Source: Phoronis australis (lineage: Eukaryota > Phoronida > Phoronidae). Taken from it: 60,000 bases of DNA. This document shows positions 26,468-46,027 of the stretch, one piece after another. The stretch is taken from positions 676,619 to 736,618 of the forward strand of contig NMRA01000085.1 of the NCBI GenBank assembly GCA_002633005.1. Reading direction: 5' to 3'. The notes under the pieces are model-generated. The model was given only the letters and a program-made list of their open reading frames with translations. It did not search any database and was not told the DNA's origin. The translations under genes were made by a program, and so were the position numbers. Each line of letters starts with the position of its first letter. Within the stretch, counting starts at the first letter, position 1.

Positions 26468-26544
26468 CATGAGCGGCGCACCATAGGGGGCTGGGGGGGG
26501 GGGTTGCTAAAGCCCCCACTTTTTTCAGTGCTGCGCCGCCCATG
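26468..26544. mobile_element. GGGCGGCGCA foldback repeat, most compact full copy
   Basis: About 77 bp bounded by catgagcggcgcaccata and cagtgctgcgccgcccatg, in inverse orientation to the copy at 16073. Internal poly-G and agcccccac blocks pair. Confidence 0.75.
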
Positions 26545-26930
26545 ATCTAGTGTTTCACCGGCATAAACGATCGGTTTCTCTAGACAGCTTCTACCTCCAA
26601 CAACATCCATCTTAAACATTAGCGAACAATGCAACCCAGGTGTTTTTCGCTCACGGATCCAGCAAATTAAAAACCAGCGAGGTGAGTTTTTAACCTGCGA
26701 CTCGTACCTTTTAGGATTCTCCCGAGTCCAGCTGGACATTGTTTCATAATTGATCTATAGACATTTATGACCAGTTACACTTTTAAGCACACGAGCTGGG
26801 GCCAAAGGTAGCGAATCCGCTTTTAGGGATGATCCTCACAACTTAATTAATTTGATTCGTGTTCAGCCTTTGCGACTTGATCATTTCGAACAAAAATCGC
26901 ACCATCATTCAATGCAATGGCAGCCACAGA

Positions 26931-27075
26931 CGTGGGAGGCGCAGCACTGAAACAAGGTGGGAGGCTATAACAGTAACCCCAGCCCCTATGTGGTGCACCA
27001 CCCATAGCCCATGGGCGGCGTAGCACTGGAAAAAGTGAGGGGCTATCTGGCTATGTCCCCTATGGTGCGCCGCAG
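26931..27075. mobile_element. GGGCGGCGCA foldback repeat, two copies head to tail
   Basis: Contains ggcgcagcactgaa, then ggtgcaccacccat, then catgggcggcgtagcactgg, then tatggtgcgccgca. This is two diverged units in tandem. Confidence 0.65.
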
Positions 27076-28085
27076 TTTGCCGAAAATTTTCAGAACCGAC
27101 TTGTATTCTGATCACAATGGGGATAAGAGAATGTTGAAGTAGTCTACCAAATACATTTCACTATTTCGTTTAAAGCGGCCACATACCCGCATTCCCACGA
27201 TTTTTTTATTGTACCCTTACATGCAAGTATCGCCATAAAACTGGCCTCGACTGTTTCATTACTTGGATTAGGGCTTACAAAGAAATTAGTTTATTGAGAC
27301 AACACGAAGCGATGAATGCCATCTTGTAGAACCTGGTCACGAGCAACAACCGACCTGAAAGTTTTAAATTTGACCAAGGAACAATTGAGGCAAGTTCAGT
27401 AGTCCAAATCGAAATGTTTTTGTGATGGAAGACGGTTAATTGTAGCTTTCAACTTAGCACATGTACAATTCATTCGTAAAATGTCCAGGCTATGAACTCT
27501 AATGCACTTCCTAAGCATATTTTTTGAGTGACGACAAAACCCCCTACGAAATCTTGTAGGAATAACGAACTGCAGCTGAAACACTGAAAGGAAGAACGGG
27601 GACCCAGAAACTTCAGGAAAATTGGTCACATAACGAAACGCTGACAAAGCCTCCTAACCATACATTTTTGAAAGTTTGATTGAAATATCCTGAGAAATAT
27701 AGGAGTTGCCCAAAGTTGGAGAAATATTCACAGCACAAATGACAATTACCAAACATATATGATAAAAACAACAGTAAAAGATAAAAAATGTATTATCTTT
27801 CATATTACAATAGATGCACATGAAATTTTGTATGACATATTTACAAACCGATATCTTCACACAATAGGTAAGTCTCACTTAGGCACTACAGTCATTCATA
27901 AAAATATTAAAAACGTTCACATCTCCGATGGTCCTCTCCTGTTTCACTTCTCCTTTTTTGTCACTGACAATATTTTGATTTAAAATATTCTCAAGTAATA
28001 TCCGAGTAAGTCTAAAACACCTTTGAAGTAAAATTCAGTCCTTTTGTGCTCCTCATGTCTTCAGCAACGGAACTTCAGAACTGAA

Positions 28086-36308
<8,223 letters not shown>

Positions 36309-36881
36309 TTTGTCGTTATTTCTGAAATGGTACGCCGGGGTGAGCAATTGCAGTGGATAGAGGTGCCATTCCCTTAGTACAAACAACTACAGGCATGCAA
36401 CCTTGATTGGGGTTTCTGAAACAGAACTCCATAAAAGTTCCCTTTTGAATGGATGGGTATCTTAATTTTCCAGGCGCAAGTCAGCCTTAAAAATGTAGAC
36501 GGATACACACCGGGATCCAAAACTCCTGCTTTCCAGCCAAAATGGCCAAAGCAAAAATTCACCGGGGTACAATCCTGACCTCATGCAAACTTTGAGTGAC
36601 ACAGGCCCAACATTACCAATTTCATGCGTGTATAACTCTGGGTGGACCTACCACTTGTAAATTATGTCCAAATTGGTCGCCACACACCTTATACGCCGTG
36701 GAAAACTTCACCGCCACACAAAAAACGCTAGTAAAAGTAATTGCAAGCACAAGACACATGGCCATTTTTGCCGTTTGTGGATCACTTTCGCTTCGTGACC
36801 GGTATTCGCCTCTATCTGGTTATCGGACAATGCACAGCAATTGAACACAGTCGCATACGACCTTGACACTAGTTTGCTAAA

Positions 36882-37031
36882 ATGGCGAAGTGCCAGGGCA
36901 TGCTTATGAAGAGGATGGAGAAACAGTAAGCTTTATTTATTTTATTGCATCCGCGTTTACAGCAATGTTAATCATTTTGCAGCGGCGAGACATTCAACGG
37001 TTTAATGAACCATAGCCCAGGGCCAAAATGA
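36882..37031 (+). CDS. Possible two-exon micropeptide opposite the DDX39B promoter
   Basis: ATGGCGAAGTGCCAGG starts an exon (36882-36925) ending before GTAAGC. A TTTTGCAG acceptor at 36982 opens a second exon to TGA at 37031. The joined 30 residues begin MAKCQGMLMKRMEKHGET. The 57-nt intron has good splice sites and a branch-like gttaatc. No homologue is recognised, so the call is speculative; it could equally be a first exon of a longer transcript. Confidence 0.25.
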
Positions 37032-38132
37032 CGATATTGAATGGAAACTAGTCTCACATTCCTCTACATAGACTGGATTATAAATACTCTGCTATGCCAA
37101 GTAACGCCGATTCAACTCAAAAGCGAGACGACACCAACAGAAGTCTCATTATGCAAATTACTTTATTACGCCTATAAATTTCATTTTTTTGTTCTATGTA
37201 CGTCAATGATGCTTGGGTTAAGGTCTATGATGTTTAAACTTGTATAGTGGACCAGACTACCATAACCGATGAATTACCGATGAATTACCAATGGACGGTG
37301 TTATCGACATCGTGACTTTTAAGCGACAAACCCGCAATTTCCGTACCGTCCTTGATCTCGAACCGACTAAGTGTAAAGTGGGCTTTTTGGGAACATTTTT
37401 GTGCTTTGACTGCAAATTTTTTGCGAACTCGCTGGAGCAGGACAATGTGAATGATATTATAAGAAAGAACAATTTCTCATGGTTTGTTGAACCCGTTTTG
37501 TGTAAATTTATTGAGTTATATGTTTAATATGGACGGCTGAATTGAAGAACCCGAGGAATTTCTAGTCCCGACTGTCATACCTTGTAATATTGTATGTAGT
37601 GTGTTGGGGACGATCAGCTGAGGACGCCTGTGGTTGAAACTTGTTATCAATACATTACTGAGACACATCTAACCCATTTGCAGGTTGGCATTTACATCAA
37701 AACTCTTATGCTACTTTTTCAACTGTTTTACAGTGGAGTGTAAAAATATTCTCCATCATCATCCTGATCACCACATATGAGTGACCCCCTCCCCCCCCCC
37801 CGGGATAACTGATTATGTCTTATGACTGAACAAAAAGGGTCTTGGCTGAAATGCTGACGTTGGCAAAACATCAGAACCAGTAGACATGAAACGTGTAAAC
37901 GCTGGGCAAGGTGATGGCCATTGTTGCAAACTATTGATGAGAAAGTATGGTACACACAAGAAATTCACAAGTAATTTGTTATGCAGGCAATAGCTCCCTT
38001 GTACTTGGCTCAATGAAGCAAAGGCACAAACAACACAGCCAAGGGTTTGTCTAGTTTAACACAAATGAGTAAAAAAGCCTGAAACAGAGGCAGTTAAGGG
38101 TAAATTACACAGCATTTAACCAAACACCTCAC

Positions 38133-38468
38133 TTGAAAACCGAAATGTGTTCGGATGATTTCAGATTAAAATACTTACTTTTAGCGATGTCACCGTTACA
38201 CAAAGCGGCTTCGACAACGATCAACGATACGGACAACAACGTTTTCTGCAATTTCTATTGGACGATGTTCACAACACCGACATCTATCGACGAACTCAAT
38301 CATAAAAGTCATGTGACCGATTCTGTTTCCGATATGAAATCGGACCCACTGTTGTCTGGAAGAAATACGAATTCTCAAAGCGAACCAATGGCTGAAGAGA
38401 GCGAGAACATTGAAGAATTTGCTAAAGGCACGTTGTGTGGTTTAGTGGTAGGGAAGGTGTACCCGTAA
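38133..38468 (+). CDS. Unassigned open frame, 111 codons
   Basis: Open frame with polar composition (SDPLLSGRNTNSQSEP, MAEESENIEEFAKG), upstream of BBLN and on the same strand. It has no domain I recognise, and its end does not splice in phase to BBLN exon 2. It may be a non-coding or alternative first exon. Confidence 0.2.
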   Translation: MKTEMCSDDFRLKYLLLAMSPLHKAASTTINDTDNNVFCNFYWTMFTTPTSIDELNHKSHVTDSVSDMKSDPLLSGRNTNSQSEPMAEESENIEEFAKGTLCGLVVGKVYP

Positions 38469-39880
38469 TGGCCAGTGCCAGCCTTGTCTTGCACTTTTAC
38501 TACTATCATTGTACGGACTGCAATTGCTGTTGTGAGTAGTTGTAGCCTACTCATTCAAACCACAGGCGCTCGAATTTCCCGATGACTCATAACCAAATAT
38601 AAGAAACATAAAGGTTGGACACTAAAACTTTGCCAAGCCGAGGCTCCCAACTTCAACTGTCCAAAATCCAAATAAAGTCTGCGTGCACCTCCCTCAGTCT
38701 GGTGTTGCATAAACCTTCGAAGCTTTATCTTTCCTCCTATTAACTGTACTCGTGAGTGGTGAATTGGCGATGGAATTTCCAACAATCTCAAAACTCGGAA
38801 TTCAAGGACCTAAAATATTAAGCATGGCGGATTTCAGTTGTGCTTCAGCTTGTACACCTGTCGTAGGTGAAACTTCGCGGAGTTGAGCAATCAACCTATA
38901 TTTCAAATTCAATAATCAGAAATCACAGTACACAAAAAAACTTCGCATATCAATACAGTATCAGGATAATTTGTATTTGACACAAATATCTCTGAGTAGT
39001 TACATTTATTAGGCAATATTTTTAAAGTGCTCTCTGCTTCTCATGACCAAGTAGTCGAGGGATTGACGGCGTGCGAAAATAGACTTTCGGATTTAGCTCG
39101 GGAGCGTCCGCCAAAAACCCGGAAGACCGTCTGCCATGATATCACGGAATAAGGTTCTTGAATTTGTAATTTTGGCATTCTTTTGGCATTTTTGAAAGCA
39201 ATTTGAAGAGGTCAAGTAAATGAAGGTATTCAAAGATTTGTTCGTTCACAAGAAGGGCCGTTCACATTTGAGTAGGAAATTCAGAGCAAACTGATTGTGA
39301 GTGTCTAACCATTATGTTTTCTTAGTTAGTGTCATCAGTCGTGATTGAGGAACAGATAAACTCAAGCGCCATGGCATGGATACACTGTTAGGCAACACGT
39401 AGGCCCTTGGTTGGCCATTTAGGGGCTACAATACTTCCATTCTCTTTCTGCATGCATTTCGTTGTATGAATTTTAAATGGGCAGTAACCCAAATCTGGTC
39501 ATAGATTTTGAGTTTTCATCTCGTCAAAAATACAGTCTACACTTAAAACTGATTTAAAAAAGCACTTACTTTCATCATTGGTCCTTTCTACTTCTATACA
39601 TATCTTCTATGAAGCTTAGTTGTGAGAATTAAGTTAACTTTGGCGAAGAATTCCAACTCCACTTTTTTGGTTGCCGTTGACTTTTTCACCACGCGCACGA
39701 TAACCACAAAGTATGTCAACAGAGTTAGGCAAAGGCTAGCGTGAAACTGAGCGAAGCGCGTGACGCTAGCGCATGACACTTGCAAAATAGCATGAGAAGG
39801 TATCAGGTGAAATTTGTAAGATGTGTGTCCCTTGGACATTTTATTCGTCATCATGCGTGATTTCACGTAACTTCCTCAAA

Positions 39881-41150
39881 ATGGCACCCGGTAAGAGAAA
39901 CTTGAGCAAACCGCTACAGATTTTCATCAATTTGTTCAAATTATCTTGACTGAATCGTCTCCAGACTTATGGTATGAGTTGTTTATAACTCCATGTGCAT
40001 ATATGCATGTTTCATGTGATTTTATTTCCTGTATTTTGGGAAAGCAGTTGAAGAATGTGTCTTGGCCATTTGACGAAAAGTGACGAAGCCTTGTGATCCG
40101 AGTTATGTTACATTAATATAACCTCTTGGATTAAAAAGACTCAAGACGAAAGCAAAAAGGCACTCAAGACCATGGGCCTATTCCAAGAAAACTGACTTAG
40201 CTAAGACAAATCTTAAATTTCAGTCAATTTTAAGATATAATTGTCTCAAGTCCGTTTGAATAAAGAGATCTTAAGTTTGACTGAAGTTTTTTACTTAAGT
40301 TTTGTCTTAATTTTGACAAACTTACATGATGTAGAAGCTTTAAAGTTTGGAAGGTCAGACAAATCTTAGACTTCAGTCAAAAATGAACTAAGTCAGTTTC
40401 TTGGGATGAGTTCCCCTTATCTAAAAATGTTAAAAGCCATTATCAGTGTTAAAATTGAATAAAAGTGTATAGAATTAAACAAAACGATTATCAATTGTAA
40501 AATTGCATGTCATAAAATCCAGTCGTTTTGAGCAATTGCTTCGCAAGTTAAAAACATGTTACAGTGGAATTATAGTTGCATGGTAAAAAATTCCCATTGT
40601 AGGACAGTGAAAAAAATTTTGCTCAAGGCAACAGCTTGTCCAAATTTCTAGAAATAACCAATACTGGCTTCCAAAATTCAGGAATCATTGGGAAAACGGC
40701 AAAATTACATGCTCTGTTAATTGAAAACACATCCGAAATCTGAGAAATATGGTGAATGCAAAATCGCCCTTGTCCCAATTTCCAGAATCAAGAAATTAAA
40801 ATTTTTGTGGGAGTTTCTTTGTCCCAAATTCTAGAGACTGCTCAAATTGGAGAAATTTTACTGTAATCTGCGATAAGTTAGATTCATGAGATGAAGATCA
40901 TCTCGTCTTCTTCGGCATTAATCATTAATGCCTTCTCTCATCATTGACACCCACTTTTCTTACAGAGTACGAGAGTCTTTCCAATACCATGGATATGATT
41001 GACAACTGTTTGGATGCTCTGGAGAGACAGAATGACTCGCTGAATGCTAAGCTTCAAGAATTCTTGAAGTCAAATGATGAAGACATGGAGGAAACACAAC
41101 AGGGTAGTCAGACTGGTACAAGCACAGACACGGATAGTCAAAAAAGCTAG
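39881..41150 (+). CDS. BBLN: Bublin coiled-coil protein (UPF0184), two exons, 64 aa
   Basis: Homologue of human BBLN/C9orf16, a small coiled-coil protein that in nematodes helps organise apical intermediate filaments. Exon 1 (39881-39890) is ATGGCACCCG before GTAAGAG. Exon 2 (40966-41150) follows CTTACAG. The joined start is MAP-EYESLSNTMDMIDNC. The core LDALERQNDSLNAKLQEFLK matches the family's coiled coil (CLDHLEEKNDHLHARLQELL in human), and the tail is Ser/Thr/Asp-rich. It is shorter than the 83-residue human protein because the acidic N-terminal extension is missing. The ATG sits in CAAAATGG. A possible polyadenylation signal, AATAAA, lies at 41719. Confidence 0.85.
40174..40410. mobile_element. 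MITE-like foldback element (GGGCC/TTCC ends), copy 2
   Basis: Begins gggcctattccaagaaaact and ends ctaagtcagtttcttggga, inverted copies. The interior has the AAGACAAATCTTA and CTTAAGTTTTGTCTTAA motifs shared with 14487-14731. It lies in the BBLN intron. Confidence 0.75.
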
Positions 41151-41749
41151 CTAGAGCTTCATCTAAAAGGTGGCCAGTGTATGCAAATGAACGCTCTGAG
41201 GTTATTTATTTGGGCTCCCGACAGGCACAGTTAGAATACTAGAACTGGGAAATATGGGAGATTTGATGATCGGTTATTTATTTGCAATAGATGTTGCATA
41301 AGTGGCTTTAAAATGGATATCTTGTTGAACTTGGTGACATCTAACACTTTGCATCTTGAGTAATTAATTAATATGTAGATTTATGATTGTGCAATTATGT
41401 TGATGTTAACTGAGTTAATCTCAAATGCGAAAGTATTGATAATTTGGCCTGGAGATAGTGGGTGCAAAGTAAGAAAATTTTTGGTCAATGCTTACGTAAA
41501 TTAGGGTAACGTACATTTAAGGAAAAATGTCCCAGGCTCAAGGAATGGAGAACATTTTGCCCTTTTCTGATGTTTTGGATTGCTCTGATTGAAGAGCTTA
41601 TCCCAAATGTGTGGTGGTCCTAGGTTTCACCATGAATTTCAGACCCTGTTTTAGTGATTTCATTCAATCTTCCTTCTGTCACCCGGAAATGCATCACTGG
41701 CGTCCCACTTAGAGTATTAATAAAAGCAGGATTCAAGTAAAAATTCATA

Positions 41750-41960
41750 CTCCCTGAGTCACAAATTGGATCTTATGTTTCATGGTTGGTGGTCGTTCCC
41801 TACAGTTGTTGTGTAAGTCGCCCAAAACGCAGGTCACGCTGACCTGCCAAGCAGACAAGTTTTCAAATTTTTCTCCAAAATTTTGAGGGTTGTCGATGAT
41901 TTCAGAGCTGCATCAGTTTGTCCCAGAGAACTGTATAAGAGAGTAGTTTTCATTACTTGT
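41750..41960. repeat. Diverged copy of the 470-700 dispersed repeat
   Basis: Shares actccct-gtcaca-attgga, cacagttgt-gtgta, cgcaggtcacgct, ttttgagggttgtcga and related blocks with 470-700, in the same order. Downstream of BBLN. Confidence 0.65.
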
Positions 41961-43152
41961 TGATAGGACGAACTGGATTTGACATCATTTTAACTTTTGC
42001 TTAAAATTAGTACATGTTCAATGTGTTACACTGTTCGAATTTCCTTGGTGTGCCACTTGAGTGTGAGGACCTTGATAAACAGGCTCGACAAGTCAATAAT
42101 TGGTCTCCTCGTGCAAGTTTACTAATGATTTCGTGCACGCTTGTATATATACGTCGTCAATCCTTTGTTAATAGCGTTAAGTTTGGTGGAAACGTTCAAA
42201 ATAATGACCGTCTCTTGTATTGCGCTGTATGCGATGCACACGGTGGGTGCAGGGTGCGTATCACTATGAACGCTCCGCATTTTTCTTGTGTTGAATTATT
42301 ATATAGACAGTGGAAGGGAATCTGTTAAAGCTGCATTTGAAAATTGGATTAGGCCTTATACTCTTATAAAATTGGTTTCACAATATATACCTTACCGTGG
42401 TACGATTCTGCTTCACGCCACAGGCAATATGTAGATGTGCCATTTGTGAATTTGCGTTTTTGGGTTGGCCAATCCGAATAAAGTTGTGTTACTAAGAGTT
42501 TTCTAGTAAGGGTCGCTGACGGTTTCAGTGTTCTTGTTAGTAATGGAAATAGATTCCTATCATGGTAAGGATATGCTACAGGACGGATTTCATAACAGTA
42601 AAGACCCAATTCCACTTTTTGTTTCTTAGTACCCAGCTAAACAGGACAATATCAGCTTGCACGCATTAAACAAATTCATAATTGTTGTTCTATTTACTAA
42701 TTGCTCTGTATGTTGTGGGCAGTGTTTGCATTTTTGAATTTACAATTCAAAGTTATCGCTGGTGAATCTTCATATTCAAGCAATCCATGAGCTACGTGGA
42801 TTTGTCAGGTGTAGTTAGGAATACTGACTCTCACTATAACAAAAACAAAACCAAGACTTTTCAAAGATGGCATAGCTTGTATACTGTTGTACAAGCACAA
42901 CTGTGTTAAAAATAAAGAAGATGGAAGCGCCCTGTTATTATTTTTTGTTGAAGATGAAAACACTTAGTTTTCAACAGGTTTATTTAGGATTTCATACAAG
43001 AACAAGAGTCATTTTCACGTACAAGACAATTCAAGCCACTCACACACTCGGGACAACTTTTGGAATGCAATGAAAACATCGGGTCACATCTGGCCCTGGG
43101 GAATCGGAACTCTCAACAAAATATTCACCTGTCCTTGAATTCCATGAGTGAA

Positions 43153-44592
43153 AGATTTGTGCATAACACATGATTGGGGAATCATTGATCACTTGAAGGT
43201 TTAGAAAATTTGCGTTATTATTTAAATCGATTTTTTACAACGAAAACTCAAAATGCATAATGTACTGATTAAAAAGTTTGAACCTAAACTAGTAAGAAGC
43301 AGTAACTAGACATCAAAGGATATACGCTTTTAAGAGTTGAGCTGTAATTGGTCAACAAACATTAAACTAAGTCGACACATCAAATACAGGTAAACACATG
43401 ACTAATAATGGCTACTCAAACAACATGGCTGCAGCACTCATAAACCGTTCCCGACAAACAGCTCAAATCCTGATAACGTCAGTTCACGCACTCATGTCAA
43501 GACTCATAAACACGGCTCACCAACTGCAGTGTTGCACTCGCAAAACGTGGCATAGCCACGTATCCGACGACACAGAAAACTGACTTCAAAACATGGTGCG
43601 TGAGCTCGAAGACTGTACTTTGTTGAACGGTCAACAGGGTGTGCTTATGAGTCGGGATCTGTGTTTTGTTTGCAGAGACCATGTTTGACCGTCAGTGATC
43701 TGTGTAGTAGTAGGAACAACAAATTCACATGTCCAGTGAGTTGCGTTTGTAAATGAGAAATGTCCATCTCTGTCTGAGCTGTGTTGTTTGAGTAGACATC
43801 ACATTAAGATGCCTATGGATTTAACGATTTCAAAACCGGCCTTCAAATTTCTGTCACTAAAGAATTTGGCATATGAACATAGATAAAAATTCTATTTTCA
43901 ATGTACAGTCAGTCTAATGCCCCAAGAAGGCAGGAACACTACTTAGCAAATGCTATCATTGGTCAAAAGCACACCACAGTTTAACATGACCCTAAAGCCG
44001 AACTTCCTGCCATCAGACGGAGTTCATTCTGCCAGAAAGCACACTTTTCATATTGGGAATGCTTTCCATTTACAGACTGTCTGCTAGTAAATTTAACCAA
44101 GAGGAAGTAAAATAATGTTATACAAACATTGCTGATAGTCACATTCAAATAAACTATGCACAAGCACATTTAAGATGAAGGCAGATCCAGGAAATTGTAG
44201 CGGCAGCTCAACTGTCAACAGCAAGCTTGAAACATAAGCACTAAACACTTTTTATGATGTGTTTCCATGTCACCTATACTCCACTGGTTGTGTGGAACAA
44301 TAATAATCAAAATTCACTAAATAAACGGGCGCTCAGAAAAGGGCTGCAGTCCTCTGCCCCCCAAATCTGTCTATGAAAGCTACTTTATAAAAAATTGCAG
44401 TAAAAAGCTAACAAAGTTATAAAATCATTGTGTAGATCACTATTTTCAAGGGATTTGCTAGTTGCAAATGGTAATGATTATTAATCTCCAAAATGAACCA
44501 ACAAAGTGACTTTAACATGACCTATGAACATGTTCCTCCTAGTTGAGTATTATCACCATACAGTCGTCAAATATCTCTCCAACTGTGTCCAT
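43153..44592. repeat. RABEPK 3' region duplicate, copy 1
   Basis: Matches 44594-46027 over its length, with sparse differences, and ends at the single N at 44593 with ccaactgtgtccat. Its right end is a fragment (to 44592) of the last RABEPK coding exon. This exon fragment has no upstream partner. Confidence 0.92.
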
Positions 44593-44593
44593 N

Positions 44594-46027
44594 GATTTGT
44601 GCATAACACATGATTGAGTAATCATTGATCACTTGAAGGTTTAGAAAACTTGCGTTGTTATTTAAATCAATTTTTTACAGCGAAAACTCAAAATGCATAA
44701 TCTACTGATTAAAAAGTTTGAACCTAAACTAGTAAGAAGCAGTAACTAGACATCAAAGGATATACGCTTGTAAGAGTTGAGCTGGTCAACAAACATTAAA
44801 CTAAGTCGACACTCCAAATACAGGTAAACACATGACTAATAATGACTACTCAAACAACATGGCTGCAGCACTCATAAACCGTTCCTGACAAACAGCTCAA
44901 ATCCTGATAACGTTAGTTCACGCACTCATGTCAAGACTTATAAACACGGCTCGCCAACTGCAGTGTTGCACTCGCAAAACGTAGCTTAGCCACGTATCCG
45001 ACGACACAGAAAACTGACTTCAAAACATGGTGCGTGAGCTCGAAGACTGTACTTTGTTGAACGGTCAACAGGGTGTGCTTATGAGTCGGGATCTGTGTTT
45101 TGGACGTCAGAGACCATGTTTGACCGTCAGTGATCTGTGTAGTAGTAGGAACAACAAATTCACATGTCCAGTGAGTTGCGTTTGTAAATGAGAAATGTCC
45201 ATCTATGTCTGAGCTGTGTTGCTTGAGTAAACATCACATTAAGATGCCTATGGATTTAACAATTTCAAAAATGGCCTTCAAATTTCTGTCACTAAAGAAT
45301 TTGGCATACGAACATAGATAATAATTCTATTTTCAATGTACAGTCAGTCTAATGCCCCAAGAAGGCAGGAACACTACTTAGCAAATGCTATCATTGGTCA
45401 AAAGCACACCACAGTTTAATATGACCCTAAAGCCGAACTTCCTGCCATCAGACGGAGTTCATTCTGCCAGAAAGCACACTTTTCATATTGGGAATGCTTT
45501 CCATTTTCAGACTGTCTGCTAGTAAATTTAACCAAGAAGAAGTAAAATAATGTTATACAAACATTGCTGATAGTCACATTCAAATAACCTATGCACAAGC
45601 ACATTTAAGATGAAGGCAGATCCAGGAAATTGTAGCGGCAACCCAACTGTCAACAGCAAGCTTGAAACATAAGCACTAAACACTTTTTATGATGTGTTTC
45701 CATGTCACCTATACTCCACTGATTGAGTGGAACAGTAATAATCAAAATTCACTAAATAAACGGGCGCTCAGAAAAGGGCTGCAGTCCTCTGCCCCCCAAA
45801 TCCGTCTATGAAAGCTACTTTATAAAAAATTGCAGTAAAAAGCTAACAAAGTTATAAAATCATTGTGTAGATCACTATTTTCAAGGGATTTGCTAGTTGC
45901 AAATGGTAATGATTATTAATCTCCAAAATGAACCAACAAAGTGACTTTAACATGACCTATGAACATGTTCCTCCTAGTTGAGTATTATCACCATGCAGTC
46001 GTCAAATATCTCTCCAACTGTGTCCAT
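44594..46027. repeat. RABEPK 3' region duplicate, copy 2
   Basis: Partner of 43153-44592, about 1.44 kb away. This copy is continuous with the intact last exon of RABEPK. Differences from copy 1 include small indels (attggtcaac versus ggtcaac) and substitutions. Confidence 0.92.

Larger units (their letters stand above)
24826..28085. other. Intergenic region upstream of tubulin and downstream of DDX39B
   Basis: Holds the tubulin promoter side, a strong hairpin (25167-25218), three members of the GGCGGCGC foldback family (26117-27075) and poly-G tracts. No protein-coding gene is recognised. Confidence 0.6.
36309..39880. other. Intergenic region between DDX39B and BBLN (divergent pair)
   Basis: Head-to-head spacer of 3.6 kb. 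It contains the DDX39B 5' UTR intron and promoter, a possible tiny two-exon gene (36882-37031) and an unassigned open frame at 38133-38468. Otherwise unremarkable. Confidence 0.55.

Noticed and set aside
42014-42328. 104-codon plus-strand open frame after BBLN
   Set aside because: Lies beside a dispersed repeat, no recognisable family, no splice or codon evidence.
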